The notes under the pieces: model-generated
Databases searched by the model: none
Told to the model about the DNA's origin: nothing
The model's input: only the letters and a program-made list of their open reading frames with translations
Program-made: the position numbers and the translations under genes
In this document: positions 10,528-21,143 of the stretch, in pieces
Layout: each line of letters starts with the position of its first letter
Numbering within the stretch: position 1 is the first letter of the stretch
NCBI GenBank assembly: GCA_014885115.2
Contig: WKLE02003011.1
Coordinates: 1-32,114, forward strand
DNA: 32,114 bases
Direction of reading: 5' to 3'
DNA from: Asterionellopsis glacialis
Taxonomy: Eukaryota; Bacillariophyta; Plagiogrammaphyceae; Rhaphoneidales; Asterionellopsidaceae

Positions 10528-12753
10528 TTATGACAGCCTGGAAAGAATAATTTCTGCATTTTCCCCGCATTCCGAGGCAAATGCATGTTTGGCTACCGCT
10601 AGTAATGGTTCCGTTTGAGAACGTGGTAACTCGGGGAGGTTGGCATCTTTATATTCTGTCATCATTCTCAATGCTCGGCATCCCTCTTTTTGTACACTAA
10701 CTTCTTCTGGATGTGCCGCCAAAGCATTTAATATTGCCGTAATACCACTAACACTTGCTACAATGGTTGCTCGGTCAGCACCTCCCGACCATACAATTTC
10801 AGATATTGCCGAACAAGCTTCTTCTTGTACCACCGCATCACCAACATGCGCTTGCATGGCACCAACAATTGCAGCAATGGCACCAAGTGCCACAAATGAA
10901 ACTTCTCGTTTGCCATCAGCACTTGCTAAATTCTTCAGTGCGCTGCAAGCTTTCTCTTGTACAATAGGTTCGTTAGGGTGAGCCTTCATGGCATTTACAA
11001 CCGCAGCTACAGCTCCTAACGCTATCCGAAGCTTTTCGCTATCATTTCCTACTTTTGCCATTTTGGCAACCGCCATAGACCCAAGCATTTGCACACCTGC
11101 ATCTTCTTCATAGGCCCACATACAGGTCACTACCTCACTTACAGTAGCACCATCCTTTTGCACCAACATGATGGCATCATGGTGTTCATCCTTCACTACC
11201 CCTCCTGGACTATCCTCGTCCTCACCACCATCCTCGGCATCCTCATCCTCCTCATCATCATCTTCATCGTTCTCGTTTCCATCCTCATTTTGTAATGAAA
11301 AGACACGTTTTAATTCTGGCTTATCCATCAAATCTGTTTGTTTCAAAGCTTCAGGATACGCATCAAACAATGATTTCACACCACCACCAATAAATTGTTT
11401 GCCCGTATCAACCGCCAAGGTAAGGGGGTATTTCTCTTCTCGATTGGGAATACCAGCACCTTCTGGGAACTTATACAATAATTCATCCACGACATACTTG
11501 GTATAAAAGGGTGGGAATTCCTTTTGATCACCAGGAGCAGGTGGAGTTGACATGGCAGCATAATGCAATGGGAGATTACCTGCATGATCACGTTCAGTCA
11601 ATTCTTCCGCATTTGTTTCTACAATGTACCGTAGCAAGTCCGGTGGAGTATCTACCTGAACCGCACGGTGCACAATTCTCCATTCACCAGCACCACCATT
11701 ACCAACCGACTCTTCGGGTCTCAACAAGAGTTCAATAATCTTCCATGTATTCCCAGCTGACATTTTATATTTCCGACGATGTTGAACCACCTCTGGACGA
11801 CTATTATCACCCGCAAAGAACTTTTCAGATATATCAAATTGACGAGTAAATCTACGATACAATAACGCAAGAGGTTTGTCTCCATCCGAGGAGTTACCAA
11901 CAGATACCATTCCAGGATTTGCTTCTAAAAGAATAGGAATTATGATAAATCAACAAGTTTATTTCATAGAGGAGTGCAAAAAAGAAAAACAGAAACAAAA
12001 CGAATTTGAGTCAGACTGAAAGAAAACCAAAAAAAGAACTGCCCATCTTGGGAAACATCCTCCAAAACATAACGCACCTTGAATGACACCAATGTAACTA
12101 ACAGTTGGTCCAGGATTACCAGAATCATCTGGAATCTGTTCAATTGCCCTATACAGCGCAGTGCAGGCACCTGCTTCATCCTGTTCATCATAAATGAGAT
12201 CATTTCGTGACAAGTATTCCGTAGACGACTCATAATCAGATGCAATCAGTAATCGTAAAATTTCAGCACGTCGCTCCCACAAGTGTCCAATAAAGTCATC
12301 ACTCTGTTCCAAGGGTGCAATAGCGTAATGTAGGGGTATATGTCCCCGATTATCCTTGCACGATAATGCATCAGGATGAATCTTAATGAGAGATCGGATT
12401 CCATGAATGGCAGAATGAGATTCCTCCGTATCAAGGTCAATTAATCTACATGCCAAATGAAGAGGAGTCGAACTGGTTTCAGGATCTACATAAAACACGG
12501 TACCCTTATCCTTGGCACACATTTGAATGACTTGTGGCCAAATGGATGTGACATCAATTGTCTTGGGATTTTCAACTGCATCATCCAAAATATAGTACAA
12601 TGTACTCTTCGTGGCAGGACGAGGTGACTTTACTGGACTTGGTGATTTGTACGCCCCATTCGACTTGGAGGATGGTGAACCAGCACTCCTTGGGCTCTTT
12701 TCAGGTGTACCAAATCCTCCAGCTTCCTCCGGCTTGCTTTGCTTACACCCCAT
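10528..12753 (-). CDS. Ankyrin and armadillo repeat protein with acylation signal, two exons
   Basis: Two exons on the - strand: 12753-12078 and 11924-10528, joined across a 153-bp intron with a GTGCGT donor and a pyrimidine-rich ATTCTTTTAG acceptor. Joining restores one 690-residue frame reading ...YIGVIQ-EANPGMVSVG. The N-terminus MGCKQSK predicts N-myristoylation (Gly2, Ser6) plus palmitoylation (Cys3). Residues 10-50 are Ser/Pro/Lys-rich with SPR/SPVK phosphorylation-like motifs. Ankyrin-type repeats follow (TPLHLAC near 100, HIPLHYAI near 137, NLPLHYAA near 342). An acidic stretch of Asp/Glu covers about 439-464. The C-terminal half has armadillo-like helical repeats, each with a pattern such as AHPNEPIVQEKACSALKNLA. 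This suggests a membrane-tethered scaffold for protein-protein contacts. The start is preceded by an ACAACAACA leader. No catalytic motif is present. Confidence 0.92.
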
Positions 12754-12910
12754 TGTTAATGTTGTTGTTGTTTACTACACTTCTTAGACAGCTGCCGAAT
12801 GATGAGATAAGCGTGGACTACTCTTCGTCTCTACCGAACGTCTGAGTTTCGGTTCCTCTTTTTTTTTTTCAAACTGCCCTTGTCGTCGTGCTAGTCACTT
12901 CCACTAGACT

Positions 12911-12936
<26 letters not shown>
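12911..12936. repeat. GA/CT microsatellite
   Basis: About 13 uninterrupted GA dinucleotides, lying about 160 bp upstream of the ankyrin/ARM start codon; on that gene's strand it is a CT tract. Pyrimidine tracts near promoters can act as initiator or nucleosome-excluding sequence, but function here is inference. Confidence 0.85.
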
Positions 12937-12941
<5 letters not shown>

Positions 12942-14132
12942 TAGGTCGTCAATAAACTTATTGAGTCGAAAAATGCCACAAGCAGATAATCAAGAGAACT
13001 TGATGTGTTGGCCACGCACAGTACCAAAAAGGAGAGATCGAGCGAGTTTTGCCTCAAAGTAGAGACGTAGATTCAGTTGTATCGTGTAGAGAGCAAGAAC
13101 CGTGTTGCAAAAGCAAGCACATGTACACAGGTAACACACTCGCAGTCTAGGACTCTAGAGACTTCTTCTGTGCTTGCGGTTATATTTTATTACTGTATTT
13201 CGCAATGATGCGTACAAAAATGCCACTTGCTAGTTCACTAGCTAGGACCATGCTAGGACCTACTGTTGTTTTCTAGTCCTACTACTGTGAATACGATGTG
13301 AAGTCCAACTCGTGTCCGTTGCGATCATTTATTAAGTAAACATACTTGTATAATTAATATATGAGGTATCAACAGGAATATCATCATTTCTTCCAACGCA
13401 TGCTGCGCGTGACATTGTAATGTAAATTTTCCGTTTTCTCTACGGTACAATTTTTATGTGAAGAACAATATCTTCCAAAAACCGCACGCCTACATCTAGT
13501 AGATTCAACATAGAGGCACTCCACTTGATTAGACGAATGGTCAATTTTCTTCAACGTGACAAACATACTGAGTGTTCTGGTTCTAAATTCAATCTAGGTT
13601 TATGGTTTCTACAAACATATAATAAATACTGATTTTGAAATTATTTTGTCTAATCCCCCAGTTTTTTTAGAATGTATTTGAAGGGTTCCCGATAATGTAA
13701 TACATACGGTAGGTCGTAAGTCGGTCATTTCTTGTCGCGTTCGTTCATTGGCGGGCTCATTTCTGGCTTCAAACTGTACTGACCCGATACCAGATCAGGT
13801 CTTTTTGGTACAAATGTAAACGTACAAAGATGGTACAGTTGACATTGACCATCCTCCGATGATCCCGACAACTGGTATTGACTTTAATGTTAATTATAAA
13901 ACGCATATGTTATCTCCTTTAGAATAGTACGTTCATATATAGTAGTCTCCTGGGAGTTGTCTGAAAATCGAAATTTTTGTTTACAGGTACAGAAAAATAC
14001 GAAATGAACCCAATGGAATCTCATTTGGGCCGTTATTACCCTGATGTAGGACACAGTATTAAATGCTCCAGACGACCTGATCTCGTGATTCAAACCTGGC
14101 GCCTGCCTGCTGCTTCTGATGGCCTCCTCCAG

Positions 14133-14440
14133 GTTCGTACTCATGGATACATCCTTATTTTAATATACCTGGTACCGTTTTTGACTTTTTTATATACCAT
14201 CAAGAAGAACATATTATATATATGGAGTATCTACTGATATGTCAGACTACAGGTATCTCTGGCACACCAATTATGGAAAACAAGTTCGTACTTACGTATG
14301 GATACATCGTTATTAATATACCATATTTCACTTTTTTTATATAACATCACGAAGAACATATTATATATATGGAGTATCCACTGATGTGTCACACTACAGT
14401 TATCTCTGGAACACCAATTATGGAAAACAAGTTCGTACTG
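14133..14440. repeat. Two-copy tandem direct repeat of about 150 bp
   Basis: Unit 1 is 14133-14283 and unit 2 is 14284-14430; both begin GTTCGTACT and end CCAATTATGGAAAACAA. A third start (GTTCGTACT, 14431-14439) follows and breaks off. The last 90 bases of the units are nearly identical, including a GAAGAACATATTATATATAT block. The first third is more diverged: unit 1 carries TACCTGGTACC where unit 2 reads TACCATA. It is a recent local duplication ending about 270 bp before the chosen receptor start codon. Confidence 0.9.
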
Positions 14441-14706
14441 TAGCCGTGTAAAATAAAGACTGGAGAATAGTTTCCAAGGTATTGTACTGCACAACATTTG
14501 GGACTCTGTGAATTTCGGGAGCGATGCCACACATCGAACACATGTTATTTACCTGGTACATTCTGTGGCTGGATCTCCATCGACGAGCCAAGTTTACTTG
14601 TTCAAATCAATCTGCTGTTGTAAGGAAGGAGCAAGGAAAACGGCTCTCCCTTCTTACATTTGCCACAAGACAAGTATTGAAGTACATCCATAAAAAAAAT
14701 CCAGAC

Positions 14707-17700
14707 ATGAACAGAGTTATTCATGTCGAGGAGATTTCGGAACATGAACGGAAATCAGTCAATACAGAAAATGAGCCATTGACTCATTCTCATCAAGCGA
14801 AACTAACTCCATGCACTGATGATAGTACGCATAGTGAGACGAATCTATCTAATGTTGCAGATGAAGATAATTGCTCAGAAAAGATTTCTACCATTGGGAG
14901 CTTTAGGATTGTAACAAAGAGCACAGAAAAGGGCATGGGCACTATATTTGAGGGAGGCGAGGGCACACCAAATTCAGACAATATCGGTTCGAATGATACG
15001 GATGAAGATAGTTTCTCAGAAATTCCCATGATAGGGAGCTTCATGATGTCCAAAGACAGCACAAAAATGGGTACGACCACTATTTTTGAAGAAGACCAAG
15101 GCACACCGAATGCAGACAATTCGAATCTTACAAGCACACGAGTGAATACACGTCCCGAACAAACACCTGATAATCTAGGGAATATCGAATGCGAGGGAAA
15201 AGCAACAACTGACAATGATGAGGAAAGTAGAACATCTCGTAATTATGAAGCTGTATCAAATATGGTAAGGGTGGGAGTCATTTCAGATCAAGCACGCGGC
15301 TATGAGCGTCGTTGTAAACAAAAAGTATCGAGTCATGGTGATGGAACAGATCCACCACCCGGTGATCAAGAAGATGTTTCCATTGCAGATAGAAATTCTT
15401 GCAACGACGAATTAGTAGATTCAGACAGGAATACCAATAGAAGACTATCTTTCGCTTTATCACGGCCAGGTGCCGTGAGAGTGGAAGGCATTGAACCTCA
15501 TTTGAACACTGGTTGGGTATCTACGCATTTAGGTTGGATTTCACAATTCGTACTAAACACAGTGGACCGGCAATCAGACGTAGTACATGCTAGAGCATTA
15601 TCTTCGTCTGAGCTTTATGCAGAGTTCAATAATTCTGATCATGTAGAATTCCAGACTGATGAAGCTCAAATTATTGGGAATGAAAGTGAGCTGCAGCAAA
15701 GGAAAAGACGCCACCATATGCAATGGGCTTGTCTAGTGCTTGTCCTTATGTTTTCGATTGTTGGGCTTACCCTAGGGTATGTGCTGAAGAATGATACCGC
15801 ATCTACAAGTGAAGATACAAGAAGTATGACTCCATCGGCGGCACCTACCAGTATGTCCTCCGTCATTCCAACTATCACTGCTATTACCAATCGTGGTAAA
15901 CTTCTCTGTGGAGTGGGATGGATGTTTGAATTAGAAGCAGATTTGGTGAGTTATGTTTGATTTTGACATTTCGGAGANNNNNNNNNNNNNNNNNNNNNNN
16001 GGCACCAAGCAAGGTGATTTTTTGAGTGTAACCAAACGCATATGTATTCTTATCAAATTTTCACCCTTGCCTTTATATATCTATCTCGCTCAAGTGCCGG
16101 ATACTGGCAGCGGCTTTGTTTGGTAATTCTGAAAGTGTAGAGATTCTAAATTTATCATGGCCAGAGAGATGGGAAGCTTTACATAATGGGACTGTCGATG
16201 TAGTAAATCTTCTCTCGACGATCACCATGGACCGCGATGTTCATCAGGTATGTCCACTTACATTTTTCACATTGTAATTACGCCTCTCTTACTAAATTGC
16301 CTTTTCCCCATGTTTGGTATGATATAATATTTTTATGATATTTAGAAAGTTACACAGGTAGGATACTCTTTTTCAGACCCTGTTCTTTACGAAGGTATTG
16401 CATTTGGTGGCATACCACCCTATGGAGAATGCGCGGCCAATATCAATGCCATGTTCGATGAATGCATTGGTGTTCGACTCTGTGTTAGCGAGGGAAGTTC
16501 TACGTATGATTTTGTGTCTGATATATTTCCAGATTTTAACATTCGACAAGTCCCATTTGAGGAGTTGTATAAGGGTCTCTCCGATGGTAGGTGCAATGCA
16601 ATTGTAGAGGGAATCATTGATGTTTCCGAAACTATGGTTCGTGAAAAAGGTTATACTGGGCCATATGAGGTTGGAAAGCGGCCAATCGGTAAAAACCCCT
16701 TGTCATTGGTAATGTGTGATACTGATCAACAATGGGTCGACTTTGTGAATTTTGTTTTGCGCGCCTTGTTGACTGCTGAGCAACAGGGCATTACCAATGT
16801 CACAGCAAAAAAATTCTACACTACAACCTTATTTGGACAGCAGTTTGAAAATATGTTTATTGATGCTATTGGTACCTATGGAAATTATGGACAAATCTAT
16901 GCAAAACATTTAGAGCGTTTCTTTCCACGAAGTGGTTTAAATTCTATCAATACTGGAAATACTGGTCTCATATATTCATACCCATTTGGCGCGATCGAAA
17001 TTGAAGCAAGTGACCCTGAGGAAGGATCAATGCTTCATACTATACGAGAACGTGGTGTTCTTAGATGTGGAATTCCCCAACGTATTTTGTCTACGCGTGA
17101 TATAGTTCTCCAAAAGTTGGACAATACAACAACAATTAGTATGGGCGATCAGAACTGGAAAGGTATGGATGCCGATTATTGCTATGCTTTGGCAGCAAGC
17201 CTGTTTGACGGTGATGACATAAACAACAACACTGTTGTTGAATTTGTCCCCTTTGCAAGGAAAGAAAACCCTTTTGTCCTTCTTCATCATGACAAAGTTG
17301 ATGTGCTTGTAGGTATTCCTGTTGATGCAGAATCAGATGTCTTGGAACCAAAAACTGGAAAAGGATATACATTTTCTGTACCATATTTGTACATTACCAA
17401 ATATGCCACACCCACTACAACGTAAGTACTATATATACAGTAAAAAGGGGAAGCTTGAGACGTATTTTTTTTTAATTGATGATTGTACGTGACTTTCCTT
17501 TGTATCCCTCATATGTTGTATCGTCTATTCGCCTTTTTTGCTTGATTAATTTTGTTATAGATATGACGAAGCAATATCATTGGTAACTCGTCAAGATGAT
17601 GCTCAATGGTCCGCCTTTGTTTATTGGATTGTATCAGCTACATTCTTTGCAGATGAAAAGGAAATTACTAGTGCTGAATTTTCGTATGACTTTGGCACGC

Positions 17701-18008
17701 CCTTGGTAAATCTATTTGGTCCATCCTACCAAAAGATGCTTCGGCATGCTATTCGACGTGTTGGAAATTACAATGAAATTTATACAAGGAATATGAAATA
17801 TGCTAGTTCTCCTCCTTCTTCGGTGGGTATCCGTACTCCTCGTCAGGGTAGAAATCTTGTCAATCGTTCCCCTCAAGGACCACAACAGCTACCCTTTTCA
17901 TATAATTCCATATCCAAGTTTGAACGTCACACAAAAGAAGAAGCGCAACAGCGACAACAAGAACATACATATATGTCACGATCTATTGGTCACTTACGAA
18001 AAGAGTAG
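14707..18008 (+). CDS. Type II membrane protein with two solute-binding-protein-like ectodomains, four exons
   Basis: Exons 14707-15945, 16095-16247, 16346-17421 and 17561-18008 join to 971 residues, with donors GTGAGT, GTATGT and GTAAGT and AG acceptors. Joins are supported by homology within the protein: exon 1 to 2 gives LEADL-CRILAAALFG, and exon 2 to 3 gives DVHQ-KVTQVGYSFSDP, matching the spacing of the second domain. Residues 1-339 are acidic, Ser/Thr-rich and probably cytoplasmic. RKRRHH precedes a single membrane helix (about 340-360). Beyond it lie two domains resembling family 3 periplasmic amino-acid-binding proteins of the AapJ type: about 398-680 (CGVG..., CVSEGSSTYDF, GRCNAIVE, GNYGQIY) and about 693-900 (CGIP..., DADYCYALAASLF, GNYNEIYTRN). 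This implies an extracellular ligand sensor with no kinase or channel. The second domain is shortened. The frame is open to an upstream ATG at 14524, so the start is uncertain. Confidence 0.88.
15978..16000. other. Assembly gap of 23 N
   Basis: Unknown bases. In the gene model here the gap falls wholly inside intron 1 (15946-16094) of the receptor-like gene, so it should not remove coding sequence. The coding sequence on both sides joins in phase 0. Confidence 0.95.
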
Positions 18009-18370
18009 GTATATTGATTTGTATATTGGAACCACAGCGTACTGTAGCAATAGTATCATAACCAACGAATAGGAAAAAATAGTTTCGATTTTAAAAAAAG
18101 GGAGGATGTTCAAAGTGGTCTCACAAGACTAAATCTTTAATAATACTTTATTGTTTGTTTGAGCCTTTTCATGTATAAGTAATACATAGAGTGTCCCACA
18201 TCATAAATGTAAATATCAGATGATCAGATGCAGATATTGAAAGCTCCATCCAGTCCACCTACCTACAACGAGTGAACAAATCATCATTACGATACATACC
18301 AAATCATACCACAACTTCTATCCTTCATACCATTCTACTCTACTCTACTTACTTTTTTTAAATAAAAAAT
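18009..18370. other. Convergent intergenic region
   Basis: Holds the 3' ends of the receptor-like gene (+) and the thioredoxin gene (-). AT-rich with short CTACT-type repeats near 18328-18350. No gene or RNA structure recognised. Confidence 0.5.
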
Positions 18371-18964
18371 TTACGAATAATGTTTGACCACCAGTGCCTC
18401 GAGTTTCGATTCACTTGCACCAACTAATTCATCTACCCTTTCACCATCTTTGTAAAACTGGAAGGTTGGCATAGCACTAATGCCAACCTCTTCAGCTACA
18501 TCTTGTGCTTCATCTACATCAACCTTGACAAATTCTGCATTTGGATACTTTTCTGCCATGGCCTCAAATTTTGGACCAATCATTCGACAAGGTGGGCACC
18601 TATTTATTTATTATGGATTCGTGTTTTTGGAATAATTTAATATATATGTATAAAATCATAATTTTATGATAATATAGGAACAAGATAAAATGGAGCAATA
18701 AAATAATATTAGGCACCCATGAATATAGACAAGGAGAGAGATCAAGATGGCTTTGTCTTTCGTACATTTTCCACCAACATCAAAAGATCCCTCTTCCCCC
18801 TTTTTGGGGGGAGAGCACAATCAAACGAAATGAACAACCAATAAGAATCGAAGAGAACAAACACAAACTTACCAAGTAGCCGTAAAGTCAATCACGACAA
18901 GCTTTTCATTGGAAAGAGCCATGAGGCCTTCAAAATCTGCGGAATTTTTAATGTACCTAACCAT
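18371..18964 (-). CDS. Thioredoxin, h-like, two exons
   Basis: Exons 18964-18873 and 18599-18371 on the - strand, with a 273-bp intron (GTAAGT donor, ATAG acceptor), encode 106 residues, the usual length for a single-domain thioredoxin. The intron splits the Trp codon of the active site: exon 1 ends FTAT plus TG, exon 2 supplies G and then CPPCRM. The redox cysteines are C32 and C35 in WCPPC, a variant also seen in plant h-type thioredoxins, where most bacterial ones have WCGPC. The cis-proline is P75 in AMPTF. No targeting peptide is present, so it is probably cytosolic, reducing disulfides with electrons from thioredoxin reductase. Three TACCWGGTA palindromes lie 226-427 bp upstream of the ATG. 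Confidence 0.96.
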
Positions 18965-20183
18965 GATCGATGTAATGGAGTTGTCTTTTTTTAAGTCTGT
19001 TGTTGAAATACAATTGCAATCGGAACAGTGTCGGCCGAAGTGACAGAGAGCCCGTAACAATATATACAAACACGACTGTAGAGTCTACCTGAGGCGGTTT
19101 CCAGACCTGCGCATCAAAAAATAATATCTCTTCGGATCTTTTGAGTTCGCTAGAGAGAGAGAGAGAATTATATTTTTTTAGATACACCGTACCAGGTACC
19201 CCCATGTATAGGCTACAGTAGTTTTGTCTTTACCTGGTAGAGTTTTATATACTAAAACACGTACGGGATTTCTTTTTGGACACACTCGGTTTAGAGCCTC
19301 TTTTGAGACCTATCCCCCGTATGTCAACCGGAAATGTGCAACCTTTTCTTCTTTTTGAAAAGCTGTTGACAAGCCAGGACCTTACCAGGTACTTTTCGGA
19401 ATACAAGATCTTACTTGCGGTAAATTATTATATTTAATATATATTTTCTAGAATCGTCGAATCTCTGCCGAATCTCCTCGTCTTTCCCAGAGGCACACGA
19501 TACGGCAATTACCTGTTAATGACCTAACAGTAGTTTATACGGTACGTAGGATTGTACCTTGTACCTGATTTCTGGCCATCGACCGCACTTAGAGGTCCTA
19601 CTTGCTTTCGTCGCGCATCTTCTGTCGCTCCCCGGATTGTCTAACTACCTCCGAAACTACCATGCTGTGTGAGTGAGTTTGTGTGAAAAATACATAAAAA
19701 ATAACAATCATGTCAAACAATGGATGGGACTTTTTGATGGTGCATATGTGGCAAGTATATAAAAAAGGTCACTATTTGTAGCAGTACCTTTAAAGTCACC
19801 TTTTTTTTACTCCAATACGATCAAAAGCTTGGTATGAGAAGAAAACCTGAAAAATTAAAGAGTCATGTGAGATTCACCAGCACATCAAGTCAAGGTTTTC
19901 TACCATTTTTGCAGTATACGATTCATCAGATTAATTTCCTGCATCACTACCTGTCATAATACCGTACATTCGTTTTTTGACGCATCATGATTGCGAAAAA
20001 ATAACAAGGTGTTTTATTCATGAGTTTGCTGATACGTGTTCGAGTAGACAAGTATAAGATAACAATTGCAGTACTACTAAAATACGACTTTGCTATACAC
20101 TATATTGTTGAACAAGGAGTCTGTGTAGGACCCCATCGGTTTCCCAGTCGAAAGATCCCACAGATACTATCGGATATTTTGGT
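18965..20183. other. Thioredoxin upstream region and 3' flank of reductase 2
   Basis: No gene supported. The half nearest thioredoxin contains a GA run (about 19152-19166), palindromes TACCAGGTA (19190-19198), TACCTGGTA (19231-19239) and TACCAGGTA (19383-19391), and an AGGTCCTA word (19593-19600). The other half, toward the reductase stop codon, is AT-rich and featureless. Confidence 0.5.
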
Positions 20184-21143
20184 TTATTCATCCCACAAAT
20201 TTTCCATCGTATACGGACTGCCCTCTTCACACCAAAAGCTACCATCAACGTAACGTGCATGTGCATCAAGTGATGCAATTTTTTCCATGTTTTCACTCGT
20301 GAGATTCAAGTTGGCAGCTTCGATATTTTCCTTTTGACGTGTGGGTGATATACTCTTCGGTAGAACAGATGTACCTCGTTGCATTCCCCAAGCCAATAGG
20401 ACTTGAGCAGGTGTGCCTCCGTGTTGCTTAGCAATCTCTGCAATAACAGGGTCATCCAATATAGCTTTTTCGTCTTCACATTTCAAACCAGCAGGACGAT
20501 CTTTTGATCCCAATGGAGAATATCCCGAGAGATGAATGTTTTCTCCCTTGCAGTACTCTAGCAAATCTTTCATTTGGAGGTAGGGATGTAGCTCCACCTG
20601 ATTCACCGCAATCTTGTGTTTCAAACCTTGGGCAATCAAGTCTTGTAACTTTTTCTTGCTAAAGTTAGACACTCCAATATTTTTGACTAATCCTTTATCA
20701 ACACACTCTTCCATAGCTCTCCAGGTATCAATCAGAGGCATCTCTTCCAATGATAACTTCGAACCTGAAAGGCCAGCACTATCTATTGAAATAGCCACGG
20801 GCCAATGAATCAAATACGAATCAAGATAATCAAGTTGCAAATCGGCAAGTGTCTTTTCCAGTGCTGGCAATACATCTTCAGGTGCATGCATCGTATTCCA
20901 AAGTTTACTCGTAATGAACAAATCATCTCTCTCGATTCCGTTTTCGTCAGCTTTGAATATATCTTGCAAGGCTTGACCAATTTCAGCTTCGTTGCCGTAA
21001 ATAGCAGCACAATCAATATGACGATATCCACAATCAAGAATTGCAGTCTTTACGGCATTTCCCACCACACCTGGATCTGACTTCCATGTACCCAATCCTA
21101 CACCTTGCATAAGGCTGCCACTCTGCAATGCAAAACTCTTCAT
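20184..21143 (-). CDS. Aldo-keto reductase (copy 2)
   Basis: A 319-residue NAD(P)H-dependent aldo-keto reductase, a close paralogue of the gene at 3989-4954. The frame stays open upstream to an ATG at 21425, adding 94 residues with no resemblance to the family or to a clear targeting peptide; I chose the ATG at 21143 because it aligns with the start of copy 1. The catalytic residues occupy the same positions (D44, Y49, K80, H113), and the GLVKNIGVSNF and VLPKSISPTR motifs are intact. Both copies end in the same LENLWDE-like tail (here MENLWDE). They differ at scattered positions, mainly around residues 60-75 and 230-245. It lies divergent to the cyclase gene, 2.4 kb away. Confidence 0.95.
   Translation of the reverse strand: MKSFALQSGSLMQGVGLGTWKSDPGVVGNAVKTAILDCGYRHIDCAAIYGNEAEIGQALQDIFKADENGIERDDLFITSKLWNTMHAPEDVLPALEKTLADLQLDYLDSYLIHWPVAISIDSAGLSGSKLSLEEMPLIDTWRAMEECVDKGLVKNIGVSNFSKKKLQDLIAQGLKHKIAVNQVELHPYLQMKDLLEYCKGENIHLSGYSPLGSKDRPAGLKCEDEKAILDDPVIAEIAKQHGGTPAQVLLAWGMQRGTSVLPKSISPTRQKENIEAANLNLTSENMEKIASLDAHARYVDGSFWCEEGSPYTMENLWDE

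Larger units (their letters stand above)
12754..14706. other. Intergenic region with microsatellite and tandem repeat
   Basis: About 2 kb between divergent genes. It begins with the CAA-rich leader of the ankyrin/ARM gene (complement of about 12755-12770), then a GA microsatellite, a TAGGACCTA palindrome (13254-13262), an AT-rich stretch, a two-copy repeat of about 150 bp (14133-14430), and two TACCTGGTA palindromes (14166-14174 and 14550-14558). The reverse-strand 60-residue frame at 13384-13566 has a Cys/His spacing that recalls small zinc-binding motifs, but support is too weak to call a gene. The forward frame at 13977-14237 is not recognisable. Confidence 0.5.

Noticed and set aside
13384..13566. 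60-residue frame with a C-x6-C-x8-C-x2-H pattern recalling small zinc-binding motifs
   Set aside because: The spacing is off the common pattern, there is a single copy only, and nothing else supports a gene; possibly a decayed exon or chance.
13977..14237. 86-residue forward frame overlapping the tandem repeat
   Set aside because: No ATG at its start, runs into the non-coding repeat, and shows no known domain.
14524..14706. 61-residue N-terminal extension of the receptor-like protein
   Set aside because: In phase and open, but it includes a TACCTGGTA promoter-type palindrome and would add a partly hydrophobic stretch with no clear role; the ATG at 14707 has a better context. Not excluded.
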